DNA of 64,000 bases from Blastococcus sp. HT6-30. GTDB lineage: Bacteria > Actinomycetota > Actinomycetes > Mycobacteriales > Geodermatophilaceae. The notes beneath the pieces are model-generated. The model did no database searches and was not told the DNA's origin. It worked only from the letters and a program-made list of their open reading frames with translations. The position numbers and the translations under genes are program-made. Each line of letters opens with the position of its first letter. Position 1 is the first letter of the stretch. Below are positions 53,992 through 62,684 of this stretch, one piece after another. The stretch is from assembly GCF_039729015.1 (NCBI RefSeq), contig NZ_CP155792.1:578001-642000 (forward strand), written 5' to 3'.

Positions 53992-54558
53992 GTGGTCGGG
54001 CTGGGCAATCCCGGCCCCGCCTACGCCGGGAACCGGCACAACGTCGGTGCGATGGTCCTGGGAGAGCTCGCCCGGCGCGCCGGGATCCGGCTCACCGCGG
54101 GCAAGGGCGCCCGTGCCCGGGCGCTGGCCGGGGAGGGGCGGCTGGCCGGGCGACGGGTCGTGCTCGGCCAGCCGCTGACGTACATGAACGAGTCCGGCGG
54201 CCCGGTCCGCGGCCTGCTCGACTACCACAAGCTGTCGCCCGAGCAGCTCGTCGTCGTCCACGACGAGCTGGACATCCCCTTCGGCGCGGTCCGGCTCAAG
54301 CGCGGTGGCGGGGAGGGTGGCCACAACGGCCTGCGGTCGATCACCCGCTCGACCGGGACCAAGGACTACCTGCGCGTCCGGGTCGGCATCGGCCGCCCGC
54401 CCGGCCGGCAGGACCCCGCCGACTTCGTCCTCAAGGACTTCTCGGGCGCCGAGCGCAAGGAGCTCGACCTCCTGCTGGTCGACGCCGCCGACGCCGCCGA
54501 GGCCCTCCTCGCCGCCGGTCTCGAGGCCGCGCAGAACCAGGTGCATCCCCGCAGCTGA
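53992..54558 (+). CDS. pth: Peptidyl-tRNA hydrolase
   Basis: Pth releases peptides from dropped-off peptidyl-tRNA. The 188-residue protein has the start [22 protein letters not shown] with the catalytic His in [54 protein letters not shown] and [15 protein letters not shown]. Conservation starts at the second codon of the GTG chosen at 53992. Upstream in frame there is no ATG or GTG before the rplY coding region. GAGGGG is about 10 nt upstream. Confidence 0.93.
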   Translation: MVGLGNPGPAYAGNRHNVGAMVLGELARRAGIRLTAGKGARARALAGEGRLAGRRVVLGQPLTYMNESGGPVRGLLDYHKLSPEQLVVVHDELDIPFGAVRLKRGGGEGGHNGLRSITRSTGTKDYLRVRVGIGRPPGRQDPADFVLKDFSGAERKELDLLLVDAADAAEALLAAGLEAAQNQVHPRS

Positions 54559-54768
54559 CCCACCCGGGGCGCCGGCCCGGCCCGGCAGGACGGCGCAGGG
54601 CCCGTTCGGGTGAAGCGCGCCCGCTGCGGATTGACGCCTCGGGTGACTCTCGGTGAGTGTGGCTGGCAATCAGCACGCTCACGCATGCGGATGTCGCTGC
54701 TGAACGGCCCGCCACCAGGCCGCGGGCATGGTTGCGGCTACGGTGCGTGACATCGTTCGGGGGGACGC

Positions 54769-56274
54769 ATGCTTCTGGACCGCCAGCAGACGAGTACGGG
54801 GGCGGACATCGTGCCGGGGTCGCCCGGTGGATGGACCGCCGGTGCCCGGCCACGTCCGCGGCCGCTGGGCCGGCGCTCCTCGCCCGGGTGGGTGCGGTCC
54901 TACACCGTCGCACTGGTCACCGCCGAGACGCTGATGGCGGGTCTGGCCGGCTCGGCGGTCCTGCTGACCCGCGCCGGGGAGGTCACCCCGGGCACACCGT
55001 TGCTGTGGGCGGCCCTGGCCCTGCTCGTCGCGTGGCCCGGCCTGCTGGGCGCGACCGGCGCCTACTGCCAGCGGGTGTACGGCACCGGCAGCGACGAGTA
55101 CCGCCGGGTCGGTCGCGCCGGCTTCCTGGTCCTGGCCCTGGCCAGCTTCCTGTCCTACATCGCGGCCCTCGACCTCAGCCGCGTCCTCGTCGTCGTCGCC
55201 ATCCCGGCTCTCACGGTCGCCAGCCTCCTCGGCCGGTACGTGGCGCGCAGCCGGCTGCGCCGCCTGCGCGCGCAGGGGCAGTGCACCAAGAAGGTCGTCG
55301 TCGTCGGTCGGGGAGGCGCCGTCCTCGAACTGGTCACCCGGCTGCAGCGGGAGCGCTACGCCGGTCTCGACGTCGTCGCCGCGGCGGTGACGCCGGCCGA
55401 CCGCGCCCGCGTGGCCGACGAGGCCGGGGTGCCGGTCGGCGGCCTGGACGACGTCCTCGCGCTCGCAGCCGCCCACGACGCGGACACCATCGCCGTCACC
55501 TCCGCCAGCGAGACCGCCGCGCAGTACCTGCGCCAGCTCTCCTGGCAGCTCGAGGGCACCGGCATCGAGCTCCTGGTGGCCCCCGGCCTCATCGAGGTGG
55601 CCGGTCCCCGGCTGCACATCCGCCCGTTCGAGGGGCTGCCCCTGCTGTCGGTCGAGCAGCCCTGCTTCGAGGGCTGGCGCCGGGTGGTCAAGGGCGGGTC
55701 CGACCGGGTCGTCGCGGCGATCGCGCTGCTGCTGCTGGCCCCGGTCATCGCGCTGATCGCCGTCGCCGTCGGCCTCACCAGCCGCGGTCCGGCGCTGTAC
55801 CGGCAGGAGCGCGTCGGCCTGGGCGGGAAGTCGTTCACGATGCTGAAGTTCCGCAGCATGGTGGTCGACGCCGACCGCCAGCTGGACACGCTGCGCGGCG
55901 ACAACATCTCCGACGGCCTGCTGTTCAAGTTGCGCGCCGACCCGCGCGTCACGCCGGTGGGCCGCCTGCTGCGCCGGCTGTCGCTGGACGAGCTGCCCCA
56001 GCTGCTCAACGTGCTCGGCGGCTCCATGTCGCTGGTCGGCCCCCGGCCCCCCCTGCCCGACGAGGTGGCGCGCTACGACACCTCGGTCAGCCGGCGGCTG
56101 CTGGTCAAGCCCGGCCTGACCGGGCTGTGGCAGATCTCCGGGCGCAGCGACCTGTCGTGGGAGGAGTCCGTGCGCCTGGACCTGCGCTACGTCGAGAACT
56201 GGTCACTGGCGACCGACGTGCTGATCCTGGCCAAGACCGTGCGCGCCGTCCTCAGCCGCTCGGGCGCCTACTGA
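54769..56274 (+). CDS. Polyprenyl-phosphate sugar-phosphate transferase (initiating exopolysaccharide glycosyltransferase)
   Basis: The 501-residue membrane protein starts exopolysaccharide repeat-unit assembly by moving a sugar-phosphate from UDP-sugar to undecaprenyl phosphate. It has four N-terminal transmembrane helices (residues 45-150) and a Rossmann-like CoA-binding_3 domain (KKVVVVGRGGAVLELVTRLQ). The C-terminal bacterial sugar-transferase domain includes RQERVGLGGKSFTMLKFRSM, VGRLLRRLSLDELPQLLNVL, MSLVGPRPPLPDEV and KPGLTGLWQISGRS. The specific sugar is unknown. It heads the polysaccharide region, and a large palindromic terminator follows. Confidence 0.93.
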   Translation: MLLDRQQTSTGADIVPGSPGGWTAGARPRPRPLGRRSSPGWVRSYTVALVTAETLMAGLAGSAVLLTRAGEVTPGTPLLWAALALLVAWPGLLGATGAYCQRVYGTGSDEYRRVGRAGFLVLALASFLSYIAALDLSRVLVVVAIPALTVASLLGRYVARSRLRRLRAQGQCTKKVVVVGRGGAVLELVTRLQRERYAGLDVVAAAVTPADRARVADEAGVPVGGLDDVLALAAAHDADTIAVTSASETAAQYLRQLSWQLEGTGIELLVAPGLIEVAGPRLHIRPFEGLPLLSVEQPCFEGWRRVVKGGSDRVVAAIALLLLAPVIALIAVAVGLTSRGPALYRQERVGLGGKSFTMLKFRSMVVDADRQLDTLRGDNISDGLLFKLRADPRVTPVGRLLRRLSLDELPQLLNVLGGSMSLVGPRPPLPDEVARYDTSVSRRLLVKPGLTGLWQISGRSDLSWEESVRLDLRYVENWSLATDVLILAKTVRAVLSRSGAY

Positions 56275-56290
56275 GCTACCGCTGACGGAC

Positions 56291-56320
56291 GAGGGCCCCG
56301 ACCGCGCGGTCGGGGCCCTC
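56291..56320. terminator. Bidirectional palindromic terminator
   Basis: GAGGGCCCCGACCGC and its exact complement form a perfect 30-nt palindrome. The flanks GACGG/CCGTC (from 56284 and up to 56326) extend it further. It sits between the convergent sugar-transferase and GT2 genes and can serve both. Confidence 0.8.
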
Positions 56321-56339
56321 GCCGTCGGGGGAGCCGGGA

Positions 56340-57287
56340 TCAGACTCCGCGGCCGTGCCGGTGCAGGGTGGCCATCACCGTGTCGGCGGACACCAGCCGG
56401 GCCGCCACCGCGAGCGCGAGGAAGGCCCGCGGCTCCGACCGGCGCCGGCGCAGCGCCCGGAGGGCCCACCGGGCCGCCGCCCGGCGCTGGCCGAGGGCGG
56501 CGTGGCCGAAGGCCAGCTGCCCGAGGACGCGGGCGGCGCCGGTGTCGTCGGCGGCGATCGCGGGGTGCCGCCCGAGCATCCAGGTCAGCGACGCGACCCG
56601 CGTCTGCCACTGGCGCGAGAAGTGCGAGCTGCGGCCCCACAGCACCCGGACCAGCGGCTCGTCCACGTGCGGGATCGGCGCCAGGGATGCCGCTCGCAGC
56701 AGCATGTCCCAGTCCTCGTTCTGGCTGCCGGGGATGGCTTCGTCCACCAGGCCCAGCGATCCCAGGAGCGCCGAGCGGCGCAGCAGCAGGGTGGAGCTGT
56801 GCAGCATCGCCATGCGGCTGCGCGTCAGCTGCGCGAACGTCACCTCGTCGGCGCCGGCCAGACGGGGAACCTCCTGGTCCTCGAACGCCACGCGGATCGC
56901 GGTGGTGACCAGCGGCGCCCCGGGGTGCTCCCGGGCCCGCGCCAGCTGCGCACGGAGCTTCCCGGGCAGCCAGGTGTCGTCGTCGTCGCAGAAGGCCACC
57001 CAGTCGGTGTCCAGGGCGAGGATGCCGGTGTTGCGGGCCCCGGCGAGCCCCGGGCTCCGTTCGTTGGTCACCACGCGGACCCGCCGGCCGGACCGGCTGA
57101 GGCCCTCCAGCGACCTGTCCGGCTCGGCTCGGTCGTAGACGACCACGACGTCGAGGCCGGCGGCCTCGTCGGGGCCGAGCTCCTGGCCGAGCACGGTCGC
57201 CAGGGTCTCCCGCAGCAGCTGCGGGCGGTCGTGCGTGGGGACGACGACGCCGACGGTCGGTGCCCCGGGGGCGCCCGCCGGGGTCAC
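56340..57287 (-). CDS. Family 2 glycosyltransferase
   Basis: The 315-residue GT-A enzyme has PTVGVVVPTHDRPQLLRETLATVL at the N-terminus, LDVVVVYDRAEPD, RVVTNERSPGLAGARNTGILAL and the DXD motif VAFCDDDDTWLPGKL (metal and nucleotide-sugar binding). A QNEDWDMLLRAASL catalytic region follows; the last ~90 residues are an Arg/Ala-rich helical tail. The acceptor and sugar cannot be told. The GTG at 57287 overlaps the stop of the sulfotransferase gene (GTGA), so the two act as a coupled pair, suggesting that the same glycan is elongated and sulfated. Confidence 0.9.
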   Translation of the reverse strand: MTPAGAPGAPTVGVVVPTHDRPQLLRETLATVLGQELGPDEAAGLDVVVVYDRAEPDRSLEGLSRSGRRVRVVTNERSPGLAGARNTGILALDTDWVAFCDDDDTWLPGKLRAQLARAREHPGAPLVTTAIRVAFEDQEVPRLAGADEVTFAQLTRSRMAMLHSSTLLLRRSALLGSLGLVDEAIPGSQNEDWDMLLRAASLAPIPHVDEPLVRVLWGRSSHFSRQWQTRVASLTWMLGRHPAIAADDTGAARVLGQLAFGHAALGQRRAAARWALRALRRRRSEPRAFLALAVAARLVSADTVMATLHRHGRGV

Positions 57288-58270
57288 CGCGCGGCCCGGC
57301 GGAGGTAGCCGTAGACCGCCAGGAGCGGCAGGGTCAGCGCGCTGACCAGCCGCTGGTCGCCGGCCGGTAGCTCCCGGCGCCAGGCGTCGTCCCGGCGCAG
57401 CGCGAGCGGGCCGGTGCGGAAGCGCATCGGGTTCCCGGCCACGGTGTGCGCCGGGGAGAGGACGACCGAGTGCCCGTCCACGACGCGCGCTCCCGAGCCG
57501 GCGGGGAGCCCCGCGAAGACGGCGAGGTCCTCCACGGCGGTCGCCGGCCGCGCCACGAAGTCCTCGTAGCGGAGCCGGCGGGTCGGGGTCCCGAGGCGGC
57601 GCAGGAGCGCGAACAGCACGTTGTGCCCGACCCACAGGACCGACGACCGGGTGGGGGAGTAGCGGGTCATGAGTGCCTCGCCCCCCGCCTCCGGACGCCG
57701 CACCTCCTTGGTCCAGGAGTAGGCGACGCCGCGGGGGTCGCGGACGACGTGCACCACGCGCAGGTCGAGGTCGGGCGCGGTGCGCAGGCAGAAGGCGAGC
57801 GAGGAGTGCTTGCTCGAGTCGATGACGACGGCCCCGCCCGAGACCTGGCTGATCGCCCGGTAGAGCGTCCGGTACGTGGCCACGTACTCGGCCAGCCGCG
57901 GGTCACCCCGGCGCAGGCGGGCGCGGAGCACCAGCTGCGGGATGTGACGCGAGCGGTCCACCTCGGCGCGCAGCGCCACCATGCGAGCGGCCAGCGCGGG
58001 TTCCCAGCCGCCGAACGCGACCGCGCCCACCTCGGTCCAGAACGGGCAGCGGCTGAAGGGCTCGCCGCAGCCGCACGTCTCGTCGTCGAGGACGCCGCGC
58101 TGCCACAGGTGGACCACCTCGCCCACCGAGCACACCCCCGGGAGCTCGCCGAGCACCCGTTCGAGCACCGTGCTCCCGCTGCGGCCGAGGCCGCCCAGGT
58201 AGAGGACCCGGGGACGCTCCCCGGCGGGGACCGCGGGCGCCGGGACGCCGTCGACGCTCGGAGAACTCAC
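57284..58270 (-). CDS. Sulfotransferase family protein (polysaccharide locus, first)
   Basis: The 328-residue protein has the PAPS 5'-phosphosulfate loop VLYLGGLGRSGSTVLERVL (residues 23-41), a Cys-rich insert CGCGEPFSRCPFW usual for this actinobacterial group, and VIDSSKHSSLAFCL. The 3'-phosphate-binding segment is LRVVHVVRDPRGVAYSW. The frame is open to 58309, but the GTG at 58270 (VSSPSVDG) is preferred. It is coupled to the GT2 gene downstream. The likely role is sulfation of a sugar in the glycan made by this locus; the acceptor is not known. Confidence 0.88.
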   Translation of the reverse strand: MSSPSVDGVPAPAVPAGERPRVLYLGGLGRSGSTVLERVLGELPGVCSVGEVVHLWQRGVLDDETCGCGEPFSRCPFWTEVGAVAFGGWEPALAARMVALRAEVDRSRHIPQLVLRARLRRGDPRLAEYVATYRTLYRAISQVSGGAVVIDSSKHSSLAFCLRTAPDLDLRVVHVVRDPRGVAYSWTKEVRRPEAGGEALMTRYSPTRSSVLWVGHNVLFALLRRLGTPTRRLRYEDFVARPATAVEDLAVFAGLPAGSGARVVDGHSVVLSPAHTVAGNPMRFRTGPLALRRDDAWRRELPAGDQRLVSALTLPLLAVYGYLRRAAR

Positions 58271-58379
58271 CCGTCCAGGATCCCACCCGGCATGATCGAT
58301 GTGACCCACCGTTACCCCCTTGGGGGGAGGCTGGGGGAAAAATCCGGTGAACGGCCTGTCAGACGTTCATGATCAGCAG

Positions 58380-59168
58380 ATGACAGCGACGGAGAGTGAG
58401 CGGCGAGTCGAGGTCGGTGGCCTCCCGATCGACGTCCTCACCGAGGAGCAGGTCGTCGAGCGCGTGCGCGCGGCGCTCGTCCTCGGGCACGGCGGCTGGA
58501 TCGCCACGCCCAACGTCGACCACCTCCGTCGTGCCTCGCGCGATCCGCGTCTCGCCTCGCTCATCGGCTCCGCGGACATCAGCGTCGCCGACGGTGCCCC
58601 GGTGGTCTGGGCCGCCCGGCTGGCCGGCCGCCCGCTGCCCACCCGGGTCACCGGCGCCGACCTGCTCTGGTCGCTCAGCGCCGCGGCGGCGCAGGACGGC
58701 CACAGCGTCTTCCTGCTCGGCGGCGAGCCCGGTGTCCCCGACCGGGCGGCCGAGGCGCTCCGGGCGGCCTACCCCCGGTTGAAGGTCGTCGGCGCATGCT
58801 CCCCGCCGTTCGGGTTCGAGCACGATCCCGAGGAGCTCGGGAAGTGCCGCGAGATGCTGCTCTCGGCCCAGCCGGACATCGTCTTCGTGGGGCTCGGCTT
58901 CCCCAAGCAGGAGCACCTCATCGACGCCTTCACCTCGCTGCTGCCCTCGGCCTGGTGGCTCGGGTGCGGCGCGGCGCTGCCCTTCGCCGCCGGCGAGCTC
59001 AGGCGGGCACCCCGGTGGATGGGGTCGGCGGGCCTGGAGTGGCTCTACCGCCTGGCGCACGAACCACGGCGGCTCTTCCGCCGGTACCTCGTGGAGGACG
59101 CCCCCTACGCCCTGGTGCTGCTCAGCTGGGCGCTCGGCACCCGGGTGCGCGCTGTCCGCCAGCACTGA
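58380..59168 (+). CDS. WecB/TagA/CpsF family glycosyltransferase
   Basis: The 262-residue enzyme has the WecB/TagA fold (GT26): VEVGGLPIDVLTEEQVVERV, GGWIATPNVDHLRRASRDPRL, the catalytic-Asp segment ISVADGAPVVWAARLAG, HSVFLLGGEPGVPDRAAEAL, and PDIVFVGLGFPKQEHLIDAF. WLGCGAALPFAAGELRRAP follows. Members add ManNAc or similar (ManNAcA, GlcNAc) to a polyprenyl-linked sugar. The ATG at 58380 is chosen. In-frame ATG 58320 and GTG 58347 would add non-conserved residues. It is the only gene in this part of the locus on the plus strand, divergent from the sulfotransferase gene. Confidence 0.92.
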   Translation: MTATESERRVEVGGLPIDVLTEEQVVERVRAALVLGHGGWIATPNVDHLRRASRDPRLASLIGSADISVADGAPVVWAARLAGRPLPTRVTGADLLWSLSAAAAQDGHSVFLLGGEPGVPDRAAEALRAAYPRLKVVGACSPPFGFEHDPEELGKCREMLLSAQPDIVFVGLGFPKQEHLIDAFTSLLPSAWWLGCGAALPFAAGELRRAPRWMGSAGLEWLYRLAHEPRRLFRRYLVEDAPYALVLLSWALGTRVRAVRQH

Positions 59169-59181
59169 GCCCGCACCGCAC

Positions 59182-59210
59182 CGGCGCCCTCGGGCGCCGA
59201 CGCCGGCGTC
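59182..59210. terminator. Stem-loop pair between wecB-like and sulfotransferase genes
   Basis: CGGCGCCC (59182-59189) and GGGCGCCG (59192-59199) form a tight hairpin, followed at once by the palindrome GACGCCGGCGTC (59199-59210). It sits between two convergent gene ends. Confidence 0.5.
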
Positions 59211-59225
59211 GTGCCGTCCCGGCGG

Positions 59226-60200
59226 TCAGACCTCCGTGGCCGCGCGGGGGAGGACCCGGGCCGCGACCTCCGCGGTCAGCTCGCGGACCCGCTCCGCCTC
59301 GTCGGGGGTCAACCGGGACCGGAAGGTGGACAGCGCGGTCGCCGAGCCCATCGGCCGGTACGCCGTCCGGGAGAGCCCGCCCGTGAGCGACCACCGGTGC
59401 GAGCCCTGCTCGGCTCCCGGGCGTTCGGTGGTGGCCTCGCGCACCCGGCCCTCGGCTTGCGCCGACCAGGTCAGCCCGAACCTCCCGTAGAGGTCGGCGA
59501 ACCCGTCCAGGGGCTCTCGCACGAGGGATTCGTAGGACACCACGTGCACCCCGGGCAGCGGCCGGAACGCCCGGTCGACGACGTCGTAGGTCGCCTCCCA
59601 CAGCAGGCAGATGCGCGCCAGCCAGTCGTCGGAGCCGACGGCGCGCTGCATCCGCTCGACGTAGGGGCCGAGGTGGTCGCGCACCAGTGCCGGCTGCTCG
59701 AGCAGCTCGTGGAAGTGCATCGTCCAGCCCAGGCTCTTCCAGCTCCCGACGAAGGACACCGGGTCGCGCACCAGCACCACCGCCCGGCAGCCCATCTCCC
59801 GGGCCAGCCAGCCGGTGGAGAACACCGCGAACGGGTCGTCGAGCATCGCCCGCCGCGACCGCAGCCGACCGAGCGTGAACGCCGTGCCGTACTTGGCCAT
59901 CCGCGCCAGGTCGTAGGCCGCGCGGTTCTGCCGCACCTCGGCGCGGAACTGGTAGCGCAGGCCCAGGGTGAGCGCGAACGCCCGGCGCCACTCGGCGTCG
60001 TCGTCGGTGCTGACGTACTGGAACTGCCGGGTCACCCGGGCGTCGAGCACGCCCGGCGAGTGGCCCGGCGGGTGCTGCGGGTTCATCGGCTCGTTGACGT
60101 AGACGACCTCGCCGGAGGCCTCCAGCATCTTGCCGACCCAGCTCGTTCCGCTGCGGGGCAGGCCGGTGACGAGCAAGGGCGAGTCGATCGGGGTGGTCAT
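59226..60200 (-). CDS. Sulfotransferase family protein (polysaccharide locus, second)
   Basis: The 324-residue protein has the PAPS loop PLLVTGLPRSGTSWVGKML at residues 8-26, then VVYVNEPMNPQHPPGHSPG, which I recall from a distinct glycan-linked sulfotransferase group. The 3'-phosphate segment is AVVLVRDPVSFVGSWKSLGW, with VVSYESLVREPLDGFADLYG and SHRWSLTGGLS near the end. The ATG at 60200 has GAGGTGA upstream. It lies 5 nt downstream of the flippase gene, in one operon with it. The acceptor is unknown. Confidence 0.88.
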   Translation of the reverse strand: MTTPIDSPLLVTGLPRSGTSWVGKMLEASGEVVYVNEPMNPQHPPGHSPGVLDARVTRQFQYVSTDDDAEWRRAFALTLGLRYQFRAEVRQNRAAYDLARMAKYGTAFTLGRLRSRRAMLDDPFAVFSTGWLAREMGCRAVVLVRDPVSFVGSWKSLGWTMHFHELLEQPALVRDHLGPYVERMQRAVGSDDWLARICLLWEATYDVVDRAFRPLPGVHVVSYESLVREPLDGFADLYGRFGLTWSAQAEGRVREATTERPGAEQGSHRWSLTGGLSRTAYRPMGSATALSTFRSRLTPDEAERVRELTAEVAARVLPRAATEV

Positions 60201-60205
60201 GCGGT

Positions 60206-61813
60206 TCACCTCACCGGAGGAACGCCGTCGAACGCGGCATCGGAGGAACGTCGGGATGTCGCCCGGGGCAGGGCGCGGAGGCTGTCCAGCGCCAGCACGG
60301 CGCGCAGCCGCCAGCAGCCGGCGGCGTACAGGACGACGCCGAGGCCGGTCGCGGCCACGGCGGGCAGGAGGCCGTCGCCGGCGGCCAGCCGGACCAGCAG
60401 CGGGAGGACGGCGAAGCAGCCCAGCGACAGCGCCACCGCCGTCCCGGTGCCGGCGCCGAACGGGTGCATGCGCAGCGAGCGCCACACCTGCGCCAGCGGC
60501 AGGAAGTTGTTGACGCCGATCGCCGCGGCCCAGCCGATGGCCGCGCCCAGCAGGCCCAACGGGGGGATGAGCAGCAGGTCGACGACGACGTTGACGGTGA
60601 GGGCGAGCAGCGCGTTGCCCAGGTTCCACCGGGACCGGCCGCCCATCAGCAGCACGACGTCGACCATGCCGATCGACGTGGCGACCAGCATGGTGGCGGC
60701 CAAGACCAGCACGACGGTCACCCCGGCGTCGTAGCCGGCGCCGAACCAGTCGAGCAGGCCGTCGGCGTAGGTCATCACGAGCAGGTAGAACGGCCAGCAG
60801 AGCAGGACCAGCCACCCGGTGGCCGTCCGGTACACGGTGTTCCCGGCGGCCCGGTCGCCGACGGCGAGCAGCCGGCTCAGCCGCGGTTCCACCACGCCGG
60901 CCAGCGCCTGGTTGATGAACTGCCCGACCACCAGGAAGCGGGTGGCCGCGGTGTAGACCGCGGCCGGAACCGGTCCGGCGAGCAGCGTGAGCAGCACGAT
61001 GTCCAGCCGCTGAAGGGCGAGCTGGACGACGCTGGTGACCGCGCGCGGCCCGGTGAAGGACCAGAACTCCCGCCACGTTCCCGGGCGCACCCGGGGGCCG
61101 GTCCGCGGGGTGGTGTGCGCCCGCTGCAGCCGGGCCAGCCACCAGCCGGCGACGAGGGCGGACAGCACCCAGGGCGCGGCCCACGCGGCGGTGACCGCGA
61201 CGACCGAGCCGCCGGCCGCCACCGCCGCCACGGCGGCGAGCTGGACCACCGGGCGCCCGACCTTGTCGACGACGACCGTGGGGAGGATCGGCCCGTGCCC
61301 GCGGGTGGCGGCGACCAGCGTGTCCGAGACGGTGGTCAGCGGCAGCAGCACCGCCAGCACCCGCAGCGCGGTGGCGGTGCTGCCCACGGCGTCGTCGGTG
61401 AACAGCCGGGCGAGCGGCTCCGCGGCGAGCAGCAGGGCGCCGGCCAGCACGAGCGAGAGGGCGACGACCGGGGTCAGGGCCACCCACAGGAAGCCCGGCA
61501 CGCGGGCCGCCGTGCCCAGGCCGTGGGCACGGGAGATGGCGTAGACCAGCCCCGTGCCGGTGCCCAGCCGGGCGACCATCTCGGCGATCAGGAAGACCGA
61601 CGTCAGGGTGAAGAAGATCCCGGCGGTGGCCTGTGGCAGCGTCCGGGTGATCACCAGGACGACGAGCACCCCGGTGACGGCGGAGACGCCCGCGCCCGCC
61701 AGGCTCAGCGCACCCCCGCGGGCGAGCCCGCGCAGGCCGGCCCGGTCCCGGGCCGAGCCGGTCGGGGGCGGGGGAGCGCTGTGCACCGTTGCGGCGTCAG
61801 GCGAGCGGGACAC
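60206..61813 (-). CDS. Wzx/MATE-like polysaccharide flippase
   Basis: The 535-residue membrane protein has about 14 hydrophobic helices. They begin with LSLAGAGVSAVTGVLVVLVITRTLPQATAGIFF, the usual Wzx/MviN-like start, and include LRVLAVLLPLTTVSDTLVAATRGHG, FLVVGQFINQALAGVVEPRL and GLLGAAIGWAAAIGVNNFLPLAQV. Such flippases turn lipid-linked sugar units from the inner to the outer leaflet. The start overlaps the stop of the upstream sulfotransferase gene by 17 nt. The operon context (sulfotransferase-flippase-sulfotransferase) suggests the exported unit is the sulfated one. Confidence 0.9.
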   Translation of the reverse strand: MSRSPDAATVHSAPPPPTGSARDRAGLRGLARGGALSLAGAGVSAVTGVLVVLVITRTLPQATAGIFFTLTSVFLIAEMVARLGTGTGLVYAISRAHGLGTAARVPGFLWVALTPVVALSLVLAGALLLAAEPLARLFTDDAVGSTATALRVLAVLLPLTTVSDTLVAATRGHGPILPTVVVDKVGRPVVQLAAVAAVAAGGSVVAVTAAWAAPWVLSALVAGWWLARLQRAHTTPRTGPRVRPGTWREFWSFTGPRAVTSVVQLALQRLDIVLLTLLAGPVPAAVYTAATRFLVVGQFINQALAGVVEPRLSRLLAVGDRAAGNTVYRTATGWLVLLCWPFYLLVMTYADGLLDWFGAGYDAGVTVVLVLAATMLVATSIGMVDVVLLMGGRSRWNLGNALLALTVNVVVDLLLIPPLGLLGAAIGWAAAIGVNNFLPLAQVWRSLRMHPFGAGTGTAVALSLGCFAVLPLLVRLAAGDGLLPAVAATGLGVVLYAAGCWRLRAVLALDSLRALPRATSRRSSDAAFDGVPPVR

Positions 61814-62684
61814 CCTGCGCCCGCCAGCTCAAGGAATGCCCCAGCCAGGCCGCGAGCCGCTCGTCGTACGGGGCGAAGTGCTCCTCCAGCCGGGCCCGCA
61901 GCTCCTCGGGCATCGGTGAGCGGGGTCGGGCGTTGTGCCGCTCGAACACCGGGTAGCCGGTGTGCGGCAGGCCGAGGAAGCGCAGCACCGCGTCGTGGAC
62001 CGGCTCGGGGTCGGTGAAGAAGGCGTGGCTGTCCACGACGTGCATGCGGTCCCGGCCGAAGACCGCCTCCAGCCGCTCGAGGTGCTCGATGTAGCGGCCG
62101 CGCTGCAGGTAGCCGTGGTGCTGGTGGCCGTGGCTGCGGTAGGCCGGGTCGGCGGCGAGCCGCTCGGCCTCTCCGGCCAGCCGCTCCTCCTCCAGCGCCA
62201 GCGCGGTCTCGAAGTCCTCGGTCTCGAAACCGCGGGCGAGCTCGTGGGCGTGGGCGGAGTACGCCCGCTCCACCGGGTCGCGCAGGAGGACGATGACCTT
62301 GACCTCGGGCAGGTCGCGGTCGATCCGCTCGGCGGCCAGCGGGTGGAACATGTAGTACGGGCTGGACTCGAAGGTCAGCGGACGGGTGCCGGTGCGCCGC
62401 TCGACCCGGGTGGCGGTGGCCTCCAGGGGGAAGTGGCTGCGGTACCAGCCCATGCCCTTGCCGTAGCTGGTGTCGAAGTAGTGCACGCCCTTGTGCAGCA
62501 CGGCCTTGAGCACGGCGGGGTGCTGGCTGAGGGTGCGGTACATCGACGTCGTCCCGCACCGCTGCCCCCCGACGATCAGGAAGCCCGGGGTCATGCGGGC
62601 CCCGCTGGTCACCCGTCCGAACGAGGTGGTGGCGGTCTGCGCCAGGCGCTTGGCGGCGGCCGAGCGCCGCAGTCGCTGCATCAT
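61797..62684 (-). CDS. Sulfotransferase family protein (polysaccharide locus, third)
   Basis: The 295-residue protein is of the heparan-sulfotransferase-like type. The PAPS loop is PGFLIVGGQRCGTTSMYRTL (residues 32-51), then HKGVHYFDTSYGKGMGWYRSHFP. SSPYYMFHPLAAERI and VIVLLRDPVERAYSAHAHELARG form the 3'-phosphate site, and HHGYLQRGRYIEHLERLEAVFG follows. The ATG at 62684 overlaps the stop of the kinase-like gene (ATGA). It differs in subfamily from the two other sulfotransferases in the locus, so they probably sulfate different positions. Confidence 0.9.
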   Translation of the reverse strand: MMQRLRRSAAAKRLAQTATTSFGRVTSGARMTPGFLIVGGQRCGTTSMYRTLSQHPAVLKAVLHKGVHYFDTSYGKGMGWYRSHFPLEATATRVERRTGTRPLTFESSPYYMFHPLAAERIDRDLPEVKVIVLLRDPVERAYSAHAHELARGFETEDFETALALEEERLAGEAERLAADPAYRSHGHQHHGYLQRGRYIEHLERLEAVFGRDRMHVVDSHAFFTDPEPVHDAVLRFLGLPHTGYPVFERHNARPRSPMPEELRARLEEHFAPYDERLAAWLGHSLSWRAQGVPLA